Positions 15,750 through 23,827 of a stretch of 28,381 nt of DNA are shown piece after piece; within the stretch, counting starts at the first letter, position 1, and each line of letters opens with the position of its first letter. The translations under genes were made by a program, and so were the position numbers. The notes beneath the pieces are model-generated. The model was not told where the DNA came from, made no database searches, and saw only the letters and a list, made by a program, of their open reading frames with translations. The stretch is from Christensenella sp. UBA7102. Lineage in GTDB: Bacteria; Bacillota; Clostridia; Christensenellales; UBA1750. The stretch is taken from NCBI GenBank assembly GCA_002492415.1, contig DKYK01000044.1, positions 1 to 28,381 on the forward strand. The letters are read 5' to 3'.

Positions 15750-17248
15750 TTATTTTGCTGTTAAATCTACATCAAGTTGTTTGCCATCCATCATGGTAAA
15801 GCTGCAAATCGGCTTATATACTCCTAAATTCCCCATTGGCACATAGTGAATGTAATAGCTTTCTACTGTTCTGCTTGCATTTCCCTCTGCCACATTCATT
15901 TGCATTTCTTCGCAAGTTGCCTGTTCTGAGAGTGCGTCAATTATTTCCGTCAAGGACATCACCTCGGTATCCATTTGAGCCGCTCCCATTTCAATCTGAA
16001 CCGAATGCCATTTACCGCTGCTGAAGGGAATCCCCGTTTCATCTACCGCTATAGAGAATGCACTGCCGTCGATCGGTATGCCGTTGCAAGCATTCTGAAT
16101 ATTGACAATGTATGCAACTGTGCTCTCCACTTCTTGAGAAGCATCCCCATCCAAGTTCACTTCTGCCATCACAATAGGGGCTACAGTCATAGCGCTATTC
16201 TCAAACGCACCGTCTTGTAGTCCGATATACTCGTCTGCAATATAAGCAAGTGCCGTTTCAGCAGCTTCCTTTTCACTCATAGAAACGGGAGTATGTCCAA
16301 TTTCAGAGTTTGAAATATTGATCACGCCATCATCATTGTCCACCAAATGATCTGAAGTGCGCACTTGCAGCGCCACCGTATTCAAACGAATAGTAGGTAA
16401 TACATTTGACAAGTTATTGTTCAATTCAGTTATCTGCTCATCTGTAAGCGCATCGCCAATAACATAACCCGTTAGCTCCTGATCATTTCCACTTGGATAT
16501 GCCCGTGAGAAGCGCACTATGGATGTTGACGTCGTTGGACGCGAATAAGTACTCCCCGGGAATCCAGGAAACCTGGAATACTGACTGTTATTATTATGTG
16601 TCAGAACGATATAGTTCTTGCAATAGCTTTTTGCCCCTGTACCATAATTATAAACATATTCATTTGCTTGCATCCATGAAGATTTGACAGATTCTCCAGA
16701 CTCCGCATAATCCATAAACTTATCCACAACTTGTAAGTCCGCTGCAGAAGGTGCGTTTTCATGATAACCACATATTGCACGCATAGCACCCGGCCCTATC
16801 ATCGCATTTGCCAATTCTTTTCACGGATTAGCCCCTGCTCCATTAACTAGGTTGCAAGCTGCGAGGAACAAAAACTCAAGACTGCTGGATGAATTACCAC
16901 CCCATTTCTGCTTTAGATTCAAATCCATCAGGTTGAATGACACGTCAGCAGACGGATCATTACTCTATATTTCACCATATTCATTACCCTCGCTCGCCCA
17001 GTATTTTATATTGTGCGTATTAGCCGTAAAGCTGCTTTGAGTCACTGCTCCGCTCTCTCTCACGACCGAGTTAGAAGTCGTGTAACCGGAAGATTTTGCT
17101 CTAATTCGAGAAATGAACTCTTGGCTGTCTTCTGGTGCGAGATTTAAGCTGTATGCCCAGCAGCGTATGCATCTGCATAACCAAAGGTACAAACGACCAA
17201 TGCCAGGGACAGGGTAATAGCCAACAACTTCGGAATCAAGTGTTTCAT
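15750..17248 (-). pseudogene. Decayed gene for a secreted protein (DUF6345-like)
   Basis: It starts at ATG 17248 (GGGAGGATAACG before it) with a good signal peptide (MKHLIPKLLAITLSLALVV). This frame ends at TAA 17144-17146. Related coding continues in another frame from about 17160, interrupted by TAG 16965-16967 and TGA 16821-16823, then runs open to TAA 15750-15752. The pieces join into one protein of about 490 residues. The stretch LEFLFLAACNLVNGAGAN, then ANAMIGPGAMRAICGYHE, resembles DUF6345 / caspase-like secreted proteins from memory; this assignment is tentative. The C-terminal part may bind ligands outside the cell. The region is clearly AT-richer than its neighbours, suggesting acquisition followed by decay. 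The promoter is still intact. Confidence 0.8.
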
Positions 17249-17383
17249 CGTTATCCTCCCATTCTTTTCCCTCTGGTTTCACATCACGTTTTGCTCTTCC
17301 ACTTTATGTATCGTTCATTGGGTTCACTTCCCTTCGTATCAAACTCACTTCATGATGAAGTTGTCGTCTCTTTTCTTTACCAT

Positions 17384-17412
17384 ATATTAACACTCAAAAC
17401 GTAAAATGTCAA
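17384..17412 (-). promoter_or_regulatory. Promoter of the decayed secreted-protein gene
   Basis: On the minus strand, TTGACA (17407-17412), exactly 17 nt, then TAATAT (17384-17389). It is about 135 nt upstream of ATG 17248 and near consensus. The 17249-17558 stretch holds only this promoter, an AT-rich leader and the fucosidase terminator. Confidence 0.8.
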
Positions 17413-17483
17413 CGTTAAACTCTTTTATTTCGTTTTTTAATGAACTTATTTAATTCTGCTCTCACGCCCTCCGTTACAATAAA

Positions 17484-17522
17484 GCCGCCCGTCTCCAGCG
17501 TGTAGGCCGAAGACGGGCGGGC
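17484..17522 (-). terminator. Terminator of the fucosidase gene
   Basis: GCCGCCCGTCT (17484-17494) pairs with AGACGGGCGG-G-C (17511-17522, one bulge). On the minus strand it is followed by TTTATTGT. It lies 37 nt after the fucosidase stop at 17559. Confidence 0.75.
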
Positions 17523-17558
17523 GTTTGATTCTAATGCTGCGTTAGGCGGCCGGGCGGA

Positions 17559-18869
17559 TCAGGCGCGAAGCGTGATTTCCAGCACGGTGTCCACAGGGTC
17601 GGGCAGTATGGGGCTGTCCCCCAGCGAGACGAACACGGTGTCGGGGTAATTCGCGGACATCCAGCTGTCCGAGATCTTCACCTCCGCGCCGGTGGGCAGC
17701 AGGCGCACCTTCTCCACCTGCTCGCGGCGCAGGCCCTCCAGCGGAATGTCGCCGATGGCGGCCTCATAGATGTGGTAATACAGCTTGTTGCCTTTGCGGG
17801 TGAGGCGGCCGTTCTCAGGCTTTTCCATGCCCGCGTGACCGCAGCCGTAGATGGAGGCGCTGTTTTTTCCCATCCAGCGGGCGAGCTGGCTCAGGATCTC
17901 CACGGACTCGGGCGGTATGTTGCCGCGCGCGTCGGGGCCGACGTTGATGAGCAGATTGCCGCCCTTGCTGACGCACTCCACCAGCTTGTGAATGATAAGC
18001 GGCGCGGGCTTGAAGTTCTTGTCCGTGGCGCAGTAGCCCCAGTTGTTGTTCATGGTGATGCAGGCCTCCCACGTCACAGGGTTGCCCTGTTCGTCGAAGA
18101 TGCCCTTGGGCGGTATGATCTGCTCAGGGGACACGAAATCGCCGCTGTACTCGGTGGGATGCGCGGTTGCGAGCGAACCAAAGCCCGAACCGCTGACTTC
18201 CAGCCGGTTGTCCAGAATCACGTCCGGCTGGTATTTGCGGATCATGCGCACCAGCTCCGTCGCCCTCCACTTCTCGCCCGTCATGTCGTCGTAGGAGAAG
18301 TCGAACCACATGATGTCCAGCTTGCCATAGTTGGTGCACAGCTCCTCCACCTGACCGTGCATGTACTTCAAGTAGTTGTCAAAGTCGTGCTGCACGCCCT
18401 TGAAGGCCTCGTTGTCGCGCTCGGGGTGCTGTCGGTCGCCGTAGTGCGGGAAGTCCGGATGATGCCAGTCGATGACGGAGTAGTACAGGCCCACTTTTAG
18501 CCCTTCGGCGCGGAAGGCGTCCAGGTACTCGCGCACCAGGTCCCTGTGGCAGGGTGTGTTGGTGGCCTTGTAATCCGTCAGTTTGCTGTCGAACAGGCAG
18601 AAGCCGTCGTGGTGCTTCGCGGTGAGCACAGCGTACTTCATACCCGCCGCCTTGGCCATGCGCGCCCATTCCCTTGGGTCGTAGTCGATGGGGTTGAATT
18701 CGTGCATCAGAGGCTCGTAGTCTTCCTTGTGGATGCGCTCGACGCTGCGCACCCATTCGCCGCGCGCCGGGATGGCGTACAGTCCCCAGTGGATGAACAT
18801 GCCAAACCGATCGTGCTTGAACCATTCCACGCGCTTGTTGTAGGCTTCACGGTCAAATACGTATGCCAT
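17559..18869 (-). CDS. Alpha-L-fucosidase, GH29
   Basis: 436 residues covering the GH29 catalytic barrel. Visible are FIHWGLYAIPARGEW (about 25-39), the paired histidines in TAKHHDGF (85-88), and the predicted nucleophile D190 in IMWFDFSYDD. The C-terminal part forms a small beta domain (HIYEAAIGDIP onward). There is no signal peptide, so it acts in the cytoplasm on imported fucosylated oligosaccharides. The acid/base residue of GH29 is poorly conserved and I cannot place it. The ATG at 18869 is preceded by a modest GAGGTTTGATC; a TTG six bases upstream is less likely. It follows smpB in the same direction by 32 nt. No fucose transporter or catabolic gene is adjacent. Confidence 0.92.
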   Translation of the reverse strand: MAYVFDREAYNKRVEWFKHDRFGMFIHWGLYAIPARGEWVRSVERIHKEDYEPLMHEFNPIDYDPREWARMAKAAGMKYAVLTAKHHDGFCLFDSKLTDYKATNTPCHRDLVREYLDAFRAEGLKVGLYYSVIDWHHPDFPHYGDRQHPERDNEAFKGVQHDFDNYLKYMHGQVEELCTNYGKLDIMWFDFSYDDMTGEKWRATELVRMIRKYQPDVILDNRLEVSGSGFGSLATAHPTEYSGDFVSPEQIIPPKGIFDEQGNPVTWEACITMNNNWGYCATDKNFKPAPLIIHKLVECVSKGGNLLINVGPDARGNIPPESVEILSQLARWMGKNSASIYGCGHAGMEKPENGRLTRKGNKLYYHIYEAAIGDIPLEGLRREQVEKVRLLPTGAEVKISDSWMSANYPDTVFVSLGDSPILPDPVDTVLEITLRA

Positions 18870-18901
18870 GATCAAACCTCGCTTTTCTATATAATGGGAT
18901 T

Positions 18902-19357
18902 TTACCTTGCCTTGATGGAGCGTTCGATGTCGCGCTGCGCGTCCTTCTTTGCCATATCGTCGCGCTTATCAAACAGCTTTTTGCCGCGCGCCAGCGCGAT
19001 CTCCGCCTTCACGCGCCCGTTTTTGAGGTAGATCTGCAGCGGCACGATGGAGTAGCCCTTCTGCATCACCTTGGCGTGGAACTTGCGGATCTCCGCCTTG
19101 TGCAGCAGCAGCTTCTTGGGCCGCAGCGGATCCTTGTTGAATATATTGCCGTGATCGTAGGGGCTGATGTGCATGCCTTGAATGAAGGCCTCGCCGTCCT
19201 TGATCTCCACATAGCTGTCCTTTAAGTTGCACTTGCCGCCCCGAATGGACTTGACCTCCGTGCCGAACAGCTCGACGCCCGCCTCCAGCTTATCCTCTAT
19301 GAAGTAATCGTGCCACGCCTTGCGGTTCTGCGCGCACTGCTTGACGCCCTCCGCCAT
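18902..19357 (-). CDS. smpB: SsrA-binding protein SmpB
   Basis: 151 residues, the normal SmpB length. It shows NRKAWHDYFIEDKLEAGVELFGTEVKSIRGG, LKDSYVEIKDGEAF, HISPYDHGN and the C-terminal GKKLFDKRDDMAKKDAQRDIERSIK tail that enters the mRNA channel. SmpB binds tmRNA (SsrA) and delivers it to stalled ribosomes in trans-translation. ATG 19357 follows GGAGGGAGAACCCC; the open frame extends upstream without a site. The ssrA gene is not in this window. A promoter and a 5' hairpin lie just upstream. Confidence 0.97.
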   Translation of the reverse strand: MAEGVKQCAQNRKAWHDYFIEDKLEAGVELFGTEVKSIRGGKCNLKDSYVEIKDGEAFIQGMHISPYDHGNIFNKDPLRPKKLLLHKAEIRKFHAKVMQKGYSIVPLQIYLKNGRVKAEIALARGKKLFDKRDDMAKKDAQRDIERSIKAR

Positions 19358-19387
19358 GGGGTTCTCCCTCCTCATCAAAAGCAGGAT

Positions 19388-19420
19388 GGTGCGCGCAAGA
19401 AGTTTTCCCTTGCGCACACC
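19388..19420 (-). other. Stem-loop at the 5' end of the smpB transcript
   Basis: GGTGTGCGCAAG / CTTGCGCGCACC on the minus strand (19409-19420 with 19388-19399; one mismatch). It begins 4 nt after the -10 box, so it would form at the very 5' end of the mRNA. It could instead be the end of the ABC operon, but no T run follows. Confidence 0.5.
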
Positions 19421-19423
19421 ATC

Positions 19424-19452
19424 AGTTTATCCCATTTGCACGCGCCCGTCAA
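19424..19452 (-). promoter_or_regulatory. Promoter of smpB
   Basis: On the minus strand, TTGACG (19447-19452), 17 nt, TAAACT (19424-19429). The -35 box overlaps the stop codon region of the upstream ABC permease gene. Confidence 0.6.
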
Positions 19453-20243
19453 GCGCCTGCCGAGCGGTAATGCCGCACGCCCAGCTGCCAGACCAGCGCG
19501 CCCAGAAGCAAAAACAGCCCGCCCGCCACTGGCGCCAGATACGCGGTAAACGCAGGATACGGCAAGTCTTTTCCAAACAGCACGGCCGCAGGCAGGTAGT
19601 TCAAGCACCCCAGCGGCACCACGTACAGAAAGAACCGCCGGAACCAGCTGCGGTAAACGCTCAGCGGATAACCGGCCATCGTCACGCCGCCGTAGGTCAG
19701 CACGTTGAATGCCTCCAGCGACTCCACCGTCCAGAAGCACAGCGCCGCCTGCATCATCAGCAGGCCCAGAAACAGCGCCACGCCGCCCAGTATGCACAGC
19801 AGGAGCAGCCCCAGCTGCCCCGCGCTCATTCCCTGCGGCTGCGCCGCGATGCCCAGTATCAGCACTCCCGCGCCCTGCGCAAACCGTCCCAGCCGCGTTA
19901 GTTCCAGCCGCGAGGACAGCACCTGAAACAGCGTGCCCCGCAGACGCAGCAGCACGCGGTCAAAGTCCCCCGACTTCACCATCCCGGCAAATAAGTCGAA
20001 TCCTCGCCCCACCGCCTCGGCGATGGAGAAGGAGAGGTTGATCACGCCGTAAAGCACCGCGATTTGAGCAAGCGTCCAGCCGTCCAAAGCGCCGAAAGAC
20101 GCAAACAGCGTCCAGATTCCCAGAAAATCAATGATCGTCGCGCAAAAGTTGCCCACCGCGCCCAGTACAAAGGACGCCTTGTGCTGCATTTGGCTGCGCA
20201 AGTCCGCCAACGCGAGTAAAAAATACGTTTTGATGCTCTCCAT
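19449..20243 (-). CDS. ABC-2 family permease (COG3694 type), copy 2
   Basis: 264 residues with about six membrane segments. It is a paralogue of the permease at 21059-21844, sharing for example AQIAVLYG, GDFDRVLLR, the YGGV core before the fourth membrane segment, VPLGCLNYLPAAVLFGK and the ending RHYRSAGA. It forms a transmembrane half of an ABC exporter together with the adjacent COG4587-type permease (starts 4 nt after that gene's stop). Last gene of a five-gene operon. Substrate unknown. Confidence 0.9.
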   Translation of the reverse strand: MESIKTYFLLALADLRSQMQHKASFVLGAVGNFCATIIDFLGIWTLFASFGALDGWTLAQIAVLYGVINLSFSIAEAVGRGFDLFAGMVKSGDFDRVLLRLRGTLFQVLSSRLELTRLGRFAQGAGVLILGIAAQPQGMSAGQLGLLLLCILGGVALFLGLLMMQAALCFWTVESLEAFNVLTYGGVTMAGYPLSVYRSWFRRFFLYVVPLGCLNYLPAAVLFGKDLPYPAFTAYLAPVAGGLFLLLGALVWQLGVRHYRSAGA

Positions 20244-20247
20244 GCGC

Positions 20248-21045
20248 TCAGCCCCCCTGCACCATGCACTTTTTGACGCCCGCGCGCAGCACCACCCGGC
20301 CCAGCGCCGTCAGCGCCGCCAGCCAGAACAGCTGCAGCCCAATCACGCTCAGCGCCGTGCGCACGTCCACCGTCCCCACCAGGATGCGCAGCGGCGCGTC
20401 CAGCATTGAGGCAAAGGGCAGCATGCGCAGCGCGAACCGCACCCCCTCCGGGAAAAAGGCCAGCGGCAGTATATTGCCCGCGCAGAACGACCCGATCATG
20501 GGCAGAATGCGGTTGATGCCCTGCCCGGAGATGGTCCAGAAGTACGTGCCCGTAAGAATCGCCGTCATAGCCGCGGATACCAGCATGCCCAAGCCCAGCG
20601 ACAGCGCGCCCAGCACCAGCCATGCGGGCTGCAGCGTCAGCCGCAGGCCCTCGGGCATCAGGCAGGCCGCCAGCAGCACAAGGGGCAGGTTGGTCAGCAG
20701 CGGCGCGGTGCGCATCGCCATGGACCTGGCAAACCACATGTTGTACAAATCCAGCGGCCGTGCCAGCTCAAACGCGATGCGCCCGTCGCGCATCATGGCC
20801 TCCACGTCCTTAATGCCCGACCACGGCATCATGCGGTAGGTTCCCTGCGACAGCCATACGTAGCTCACCGCCTGTCCAAGCGCCATGCCGCCCATCACGC
20901 TGTACCCATTGTCGTAGAACGCCGTGTACACCATGATGAGAATCAACCCAAAGACGAGCTGCGTGAACACGCCCGCCAGCATCGCCGAGCGATACTGCAG
21001 CTGCTGCCGCAGCGCGGTTTTCACCATTGAGAAAAAGGCTCTCAT
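20248..21045 (-). CDS. ABC-2 family permease (COG4587 type), copy 2
   Basis: 265 residues with about six membrane segments. It is a paralogue of 21849-22646, sharing KTALRQQLQYRSAMLAG, ARDGRIAFELARP-like and the C-terminus KKCMVQGG. ATG 21045 follows GAGGAGGGGGAGC; the open frame further upstream runs into the preceding gene. It is separated from that gene's stop by 13 nt. It probably pairs with the COG3694-type copy 2 and shares the single ATPase of the operon. Confidence 0.9.
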   Translation of the reverse strand: MRAFFSMVKTALRQQLQYRSAMLAGVFTQLVFGLILIMVYTAFYDNGYSVMGGMALGQAVSYVWLSQGTYRMMPWSGIKDVEAMMRDGRIAFELARPLDLYNMWFARSMAMRTAPLLTNLPLVLLAACLMPEGLRLTLQPAWLVLGALSLGLGMLVSAAMTAILTGTYFWTISGQGINRILPMIGSFCAGNILPLAFFPEGVRFALRMLPFASMLDAPLRILVGTVDVRTALSVIGLQLFWLAALTALGRVVLRAGVKKCMVQGG

Positions 21046-21058
21046 GCTCCCCCTCCTC

Positions 21059-21844
21059 TCACGCGCCCGCCGAGCGATAGCGCCGCACGCCCGCGCGCCA
21101 CACCAGGAGGCCCAGTGCCAGATACGCCCCGCCCGCAACCGGCGCCAGATACGCGGTGAACAAAGGATAGGGCAGAGTCTTCCCGAACAGCACTGCGCAC
21201 GGCAGGTAATTTAAGCACCCCAGCGGAATCACGTACAGGAACAGATCGCGCAGCCAGCCCTTGTACACCTCCAACGGGTAGCTGGCCATCGCCACGCCCC
21301 CGTAGGTGATGGCATTGAAGGCCTCCATGCCCTCGATGGTCCAGAAACACGCGCCGCCCTGGATCATCAGGATGCCCAGGAACAGCAGCACGCCTGAGAA
21401 TACGCACAGCGCCGTCATCGCAGCCTGCGCCGCTCCAAACGGCGTGTCCAGACGCGCGATGCCCCACGCCAGCCCAACGACGCCCGTCGTCAGCCGCCCG
21501 AACCGCGTCAGGTCGAACTTCGCGCCCAGCACCTGCGTCAGCGTGCCGCAGGGACGCAGCAGCACCCGGTCAAAGTCGCCGCGGCGGATCACCCCGGAAA
21601 AACTGAACAGCCCCGCGCCCAGCGCGCTGGCCACCGCAAAGGAAATCGTGATGATGCCGTACAGCACCGCGATCTGTGCGCCCGTCCAGCGCCCCATCGC
21701 TCCGAAGGACACGCCCAGCAGCACCAGCCGCAGCGCATCCCCCACCGAGGAAATCAGATTGCGCGTCACGCTCATGGCAAAGGACCCGAGGTGCTGCATC
21801 TGTCCGCGCAGGTAAGCCAAAGACAGCTTGAAATACACGCTCAT
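21059..21844 (-). CDS. ABC-2 family permease (COG3694 type), copy 1
   Basis: 261 residues with about six membrane segments and the same signatures as copy 2 (GDFDRVLLRPCG, TYGGVAMASYP, IPLGCLNYLPCAVLFGK, RRYRSAGA). The start ATG 21844 lies 4 nt after the stop of the preceding permease, so translation is coupled. It forms one half of the exporter channel with copy 1 of the COG4587-type permease. Confidence 0.9.
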   Translation of the reverse strand: MSVYFKLSLAYLRGQMQHLGSFAMSVTRNLISSVGDALRLVLLGVSFGAMGRWTGAQIAVLYGIITISFAVASALGAGLFSFSGVIRRGDFDRVLLRPCGTLTQVLGAKFDLTRFGRLTTGVVGLAWGIARLDTPFGAAQAAMTALCVFSGVLLFLGILMIQGGACFWTIEGMEAFNAITYGGVAMASYPLEVYKGWLRDLFLYVIPLGCLNYLPCAVLFGKTLPYPLFTAYLAPVAGGAYLALGLLVWRAGVRRYRSAGA

Positions 21845-21848
21845 GTCC

Positions 21849-22646
21849 TCAGCCCCCCTGCACCATGCAGCGCCGCACGCCGCAGCCGGTCACCACGCGC
21901 CCCAACGCCAGCAGCGCCGCCAACCACACGCCCTGCATCGCCAGCGTCGCCGCCGCCTCGCGCGCCGTGCACGCTCCCACCAGGATGCGCATCGGCGCGT
22001 CCGCAATCGCGGCAAACGGCAGCGCACGCAGCACCGCACGCACGCCTGCCGGGTAGAACGCCAGAGGCAGCAGATTGCCCGAGCACACCTTGGCCACCAT
22101 CGGCAGCAGCCGGTTGATGCCGTTGCTGTCAATCGTCCAGAAGCACGACGCCGTCATCAGCACCGTCACCGCGGCGCTCAGCAGCGTCGCCATTCCCAGC
22201 GACAGCAGCCCCGCGGGCAGAACCTCCAGCGCGAACGAAAGCCGCATCTCCCCCGGCATCAGCAGCCCGATTGCAATGGTCAGCGGCGCATGGAGCGCAA
22301 ACGGCGCCAGCCGTACCGCCAGCGCCCGCGACAGCCACATGCCGTGCAGATCCGCCGGCCGCGCCAGTTCAAAGGCGATGCGCCCGTCGCGCATCATCTC
22401 CTGTATTTCGACCAGCCCTGACAGCGACATCATGCGTAGGCAGGCCTGATTGATCCAGGTATAGCTCACCGCCTGCGACAGCGTCATGCCCTGCGCCGCG
22501 CCAGGCGAGTAGGTATAGTAAGCCATGTAGACCATGATGTAAATGAACGCGAACACCAGCTGCGTCAGTATGCCCACCAGCATCGCCGAGCGATACTGCA
22601 GCTGCTGCCGCAGCGCGGTCTTGAGCAGCGCGCGAAAGGTGCTCAT
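21849..22646 (-). CDS. ABC-2 family permease (COG4587 type), copy 1
   Basis: 265 residues with about six membrane segments. It starts MSTFRALLKTALRQQLQYRS and ends RRCMVQGG. The ATG at 22646 overlaps the TGA of the ATPase gene (ATGA), giving strict translational coupling. This family is normally found as one gene beside one COG3694 gene and one COG4586 ATPase. Confidence 0.9.
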   Translation of the reverse strand: MSTFRALLKTALRQQLQYRSAMLVGILTQLVFAFIYIMVYMAYYTYSPGAAQGMTLSQAVSYTWINQACLRMMSLSGLVEIQEMMRDGRIAFELARPADLHGMWLSRALAVRLAPFALHAPLTIAIGLLMPGEMRLSFALEVLPAGLLSLGMATLLSAAVTVLMTASCFWTIDSNGINRLLPMVAKVCSGNLLPLAFYPAGVRAVLRALPFAAIADAPMRILVGACTAREAAATLAMQGVWLAALLALGRVVTGCGVRRCMVQGG

Positions 22647-23617
22647 GCCTCCACCTCCGCCATGCGCCGGTACAGCGCCGCCACCGTCTCGTCCAGCGGC
22701 GCGGCCACCACCTGCATATCCGTCAGCCCTGCCGTACTTGCCAGGTGCAGCACCAGCTTATCCGCCGGCAGCGCCTCCGGGTCAAACGCCACCTCGATGC
22801 GCCGACCCTCGTGCGCCGTCAACACCGCGCCCGCAGGCAGCGTCACCTTGCCCTCGCCCACGGTGGCCTTGAGCACACGCTTGGTGCCCGCCATGCGCCG
22901 CAGGTCGTCCACCGTGCCGTCCATCAGCTTCTTTCCGTGTCCGATGAGCAGAAGTCTCCGGCACAGCGTCTCCACGTCGTCCATGTCGTGGGTGGTCAGC
23001 AGCACCGTGGTGCCTTCTTTCTCGTTCAGCTCCTTGACGAATCCGCGCATGTTCAGCTTACTCACCGCGTCCAAGCCGATCGTCGGCTCGTCCAGGAACA
23101 ATATCTTCGGTCTGTGCAGCAGCGACGCCACCAGATCGCAGCGCATCCTCTGCCCCAGCGACAGCTGTCGCACCGGCGTGCGCAGCAGCTCGCCAATGTC
23201 GATGGCCTCCACCAGCCGGGCCTTGGTGCGCTCATATTCACCTCTGTCCAGTTTGTAGATGTCGCGCAGCAGCTCGAAACTGTCCTCCACCGGCAGGTCC
23301 CACCACAGCTGCGTGCGCTGCCCGAACACCACGCCGATGTCTGCCACATGCCGAACGCGCTCTTCCCACGGCACGCGCCCCAGCACCGCGATGTGCCCGC
23401 CCGTGGGCGTCAGAATACCCGACAGGCACTTGATGGTCGTGGATTTTCCCGCGCCGTTGGGTCCGATGTAGCCCACGAATTCGCCCGGCGCAATGTCGAA
23501 GCTCACGCCGTCCAGCGCGCGCACGACGGTCTTTTCTCGCGGAGAGAACATTGTCTTTCCCTTTTTGCGCACCGTAAAGTGCACACACAGGTCGCGTACA
23601 GAGATGATGTGTTCCAT
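22643..23617 (-). CDS. ABC transporter ATP-binding protein (COG4586 type)
   Basis: 324 residues. Walker A GPNGAGKST (52-60), Q-loop Q100, signature LSLGQ (152-156), Walker B ILFLDEP (172-178) and H-loop H210 (LTTHD) are all present, so the ATPase should be active. The N-terminal extension with VRKKGKTMFSPREK and the feature QLWWDLPVEDSF are typical of the COG4586 group, whose exports are poorly known. A C-terminal domain of about 80 residues follows the ATPase. ATG 23617 follows AAAGGAGTAAGGAGAA. First gene of the operon; no clear promoter was found in 23618-23790, which is AT-rich. Confidence 0.93.
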   Translation of the reverse strand: MEHIISVRDLCVHFTVRKKGKTMFSPREKTVVRALDGVSFDIAPGEFVGYIGPNGAGKSTTIKCLSGILTPTGGHIAVLGRVPWEERVRHVADIGVVFGQRTQLWWDLPVEDSFELLRDIYKLDRGEYERTKARLVEAIDIGELLRTPVRQLSLGQRMRCDLVASLLHRPKILFLDEPTIGLDAVSKLNMRGFVKELNEKEGTTVLLTTHDMDDVETLCRRLLLIGHGKKLMDGTVDDLRRMAGTKRVLKATVGEGKVTLPAGAVLTAHEGRRIEVAFDPEALPADKLVLHLASTAGLTDMQVVAAPLDETVAALYRRMAEVEA

Positions 23618-23787
23618 TTCTCCTTACTCCTTTCGACTCGAACACGTCCGATGGTTAGTAAATCTGCCCCCATTTAGACAGGAAGACTGATAGAATTCGA
23701 CGCTCCCCTCCGTTTTCCTTCTCTTAACCAAAATATTTTTTTATTTTAACATTCCACATCCTTATTCCTTCAGTGTTTTCCCAAAAA

Positions 23788-23816
23788 CAAAATAGGACGT
23801 ACCCTCAGTACGTCCC
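23788..23816 (-). terminator. Terminator of mgtE
   Basis: GGACGTAC (23795-23802) pairs with GTACGTCC (23808-23815). On the minus strand the stem is followed by TATTTTGTTTTTGG, a good T-rich tail, 12 nt after the mgtE stop. Confidence 0.85.
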
Positions 23817-23827
23817 ATTTCATCCGC

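Noticed and set aside
16821..16967. Stop-codon recoding (UAG or UGA read as amino acids) in the secreted-protein gene
   Set aside because: A frameshift accompanies the two stops, and UGA, UAG and UAA all act as normal stops in intact genes here. Decay is simpler.
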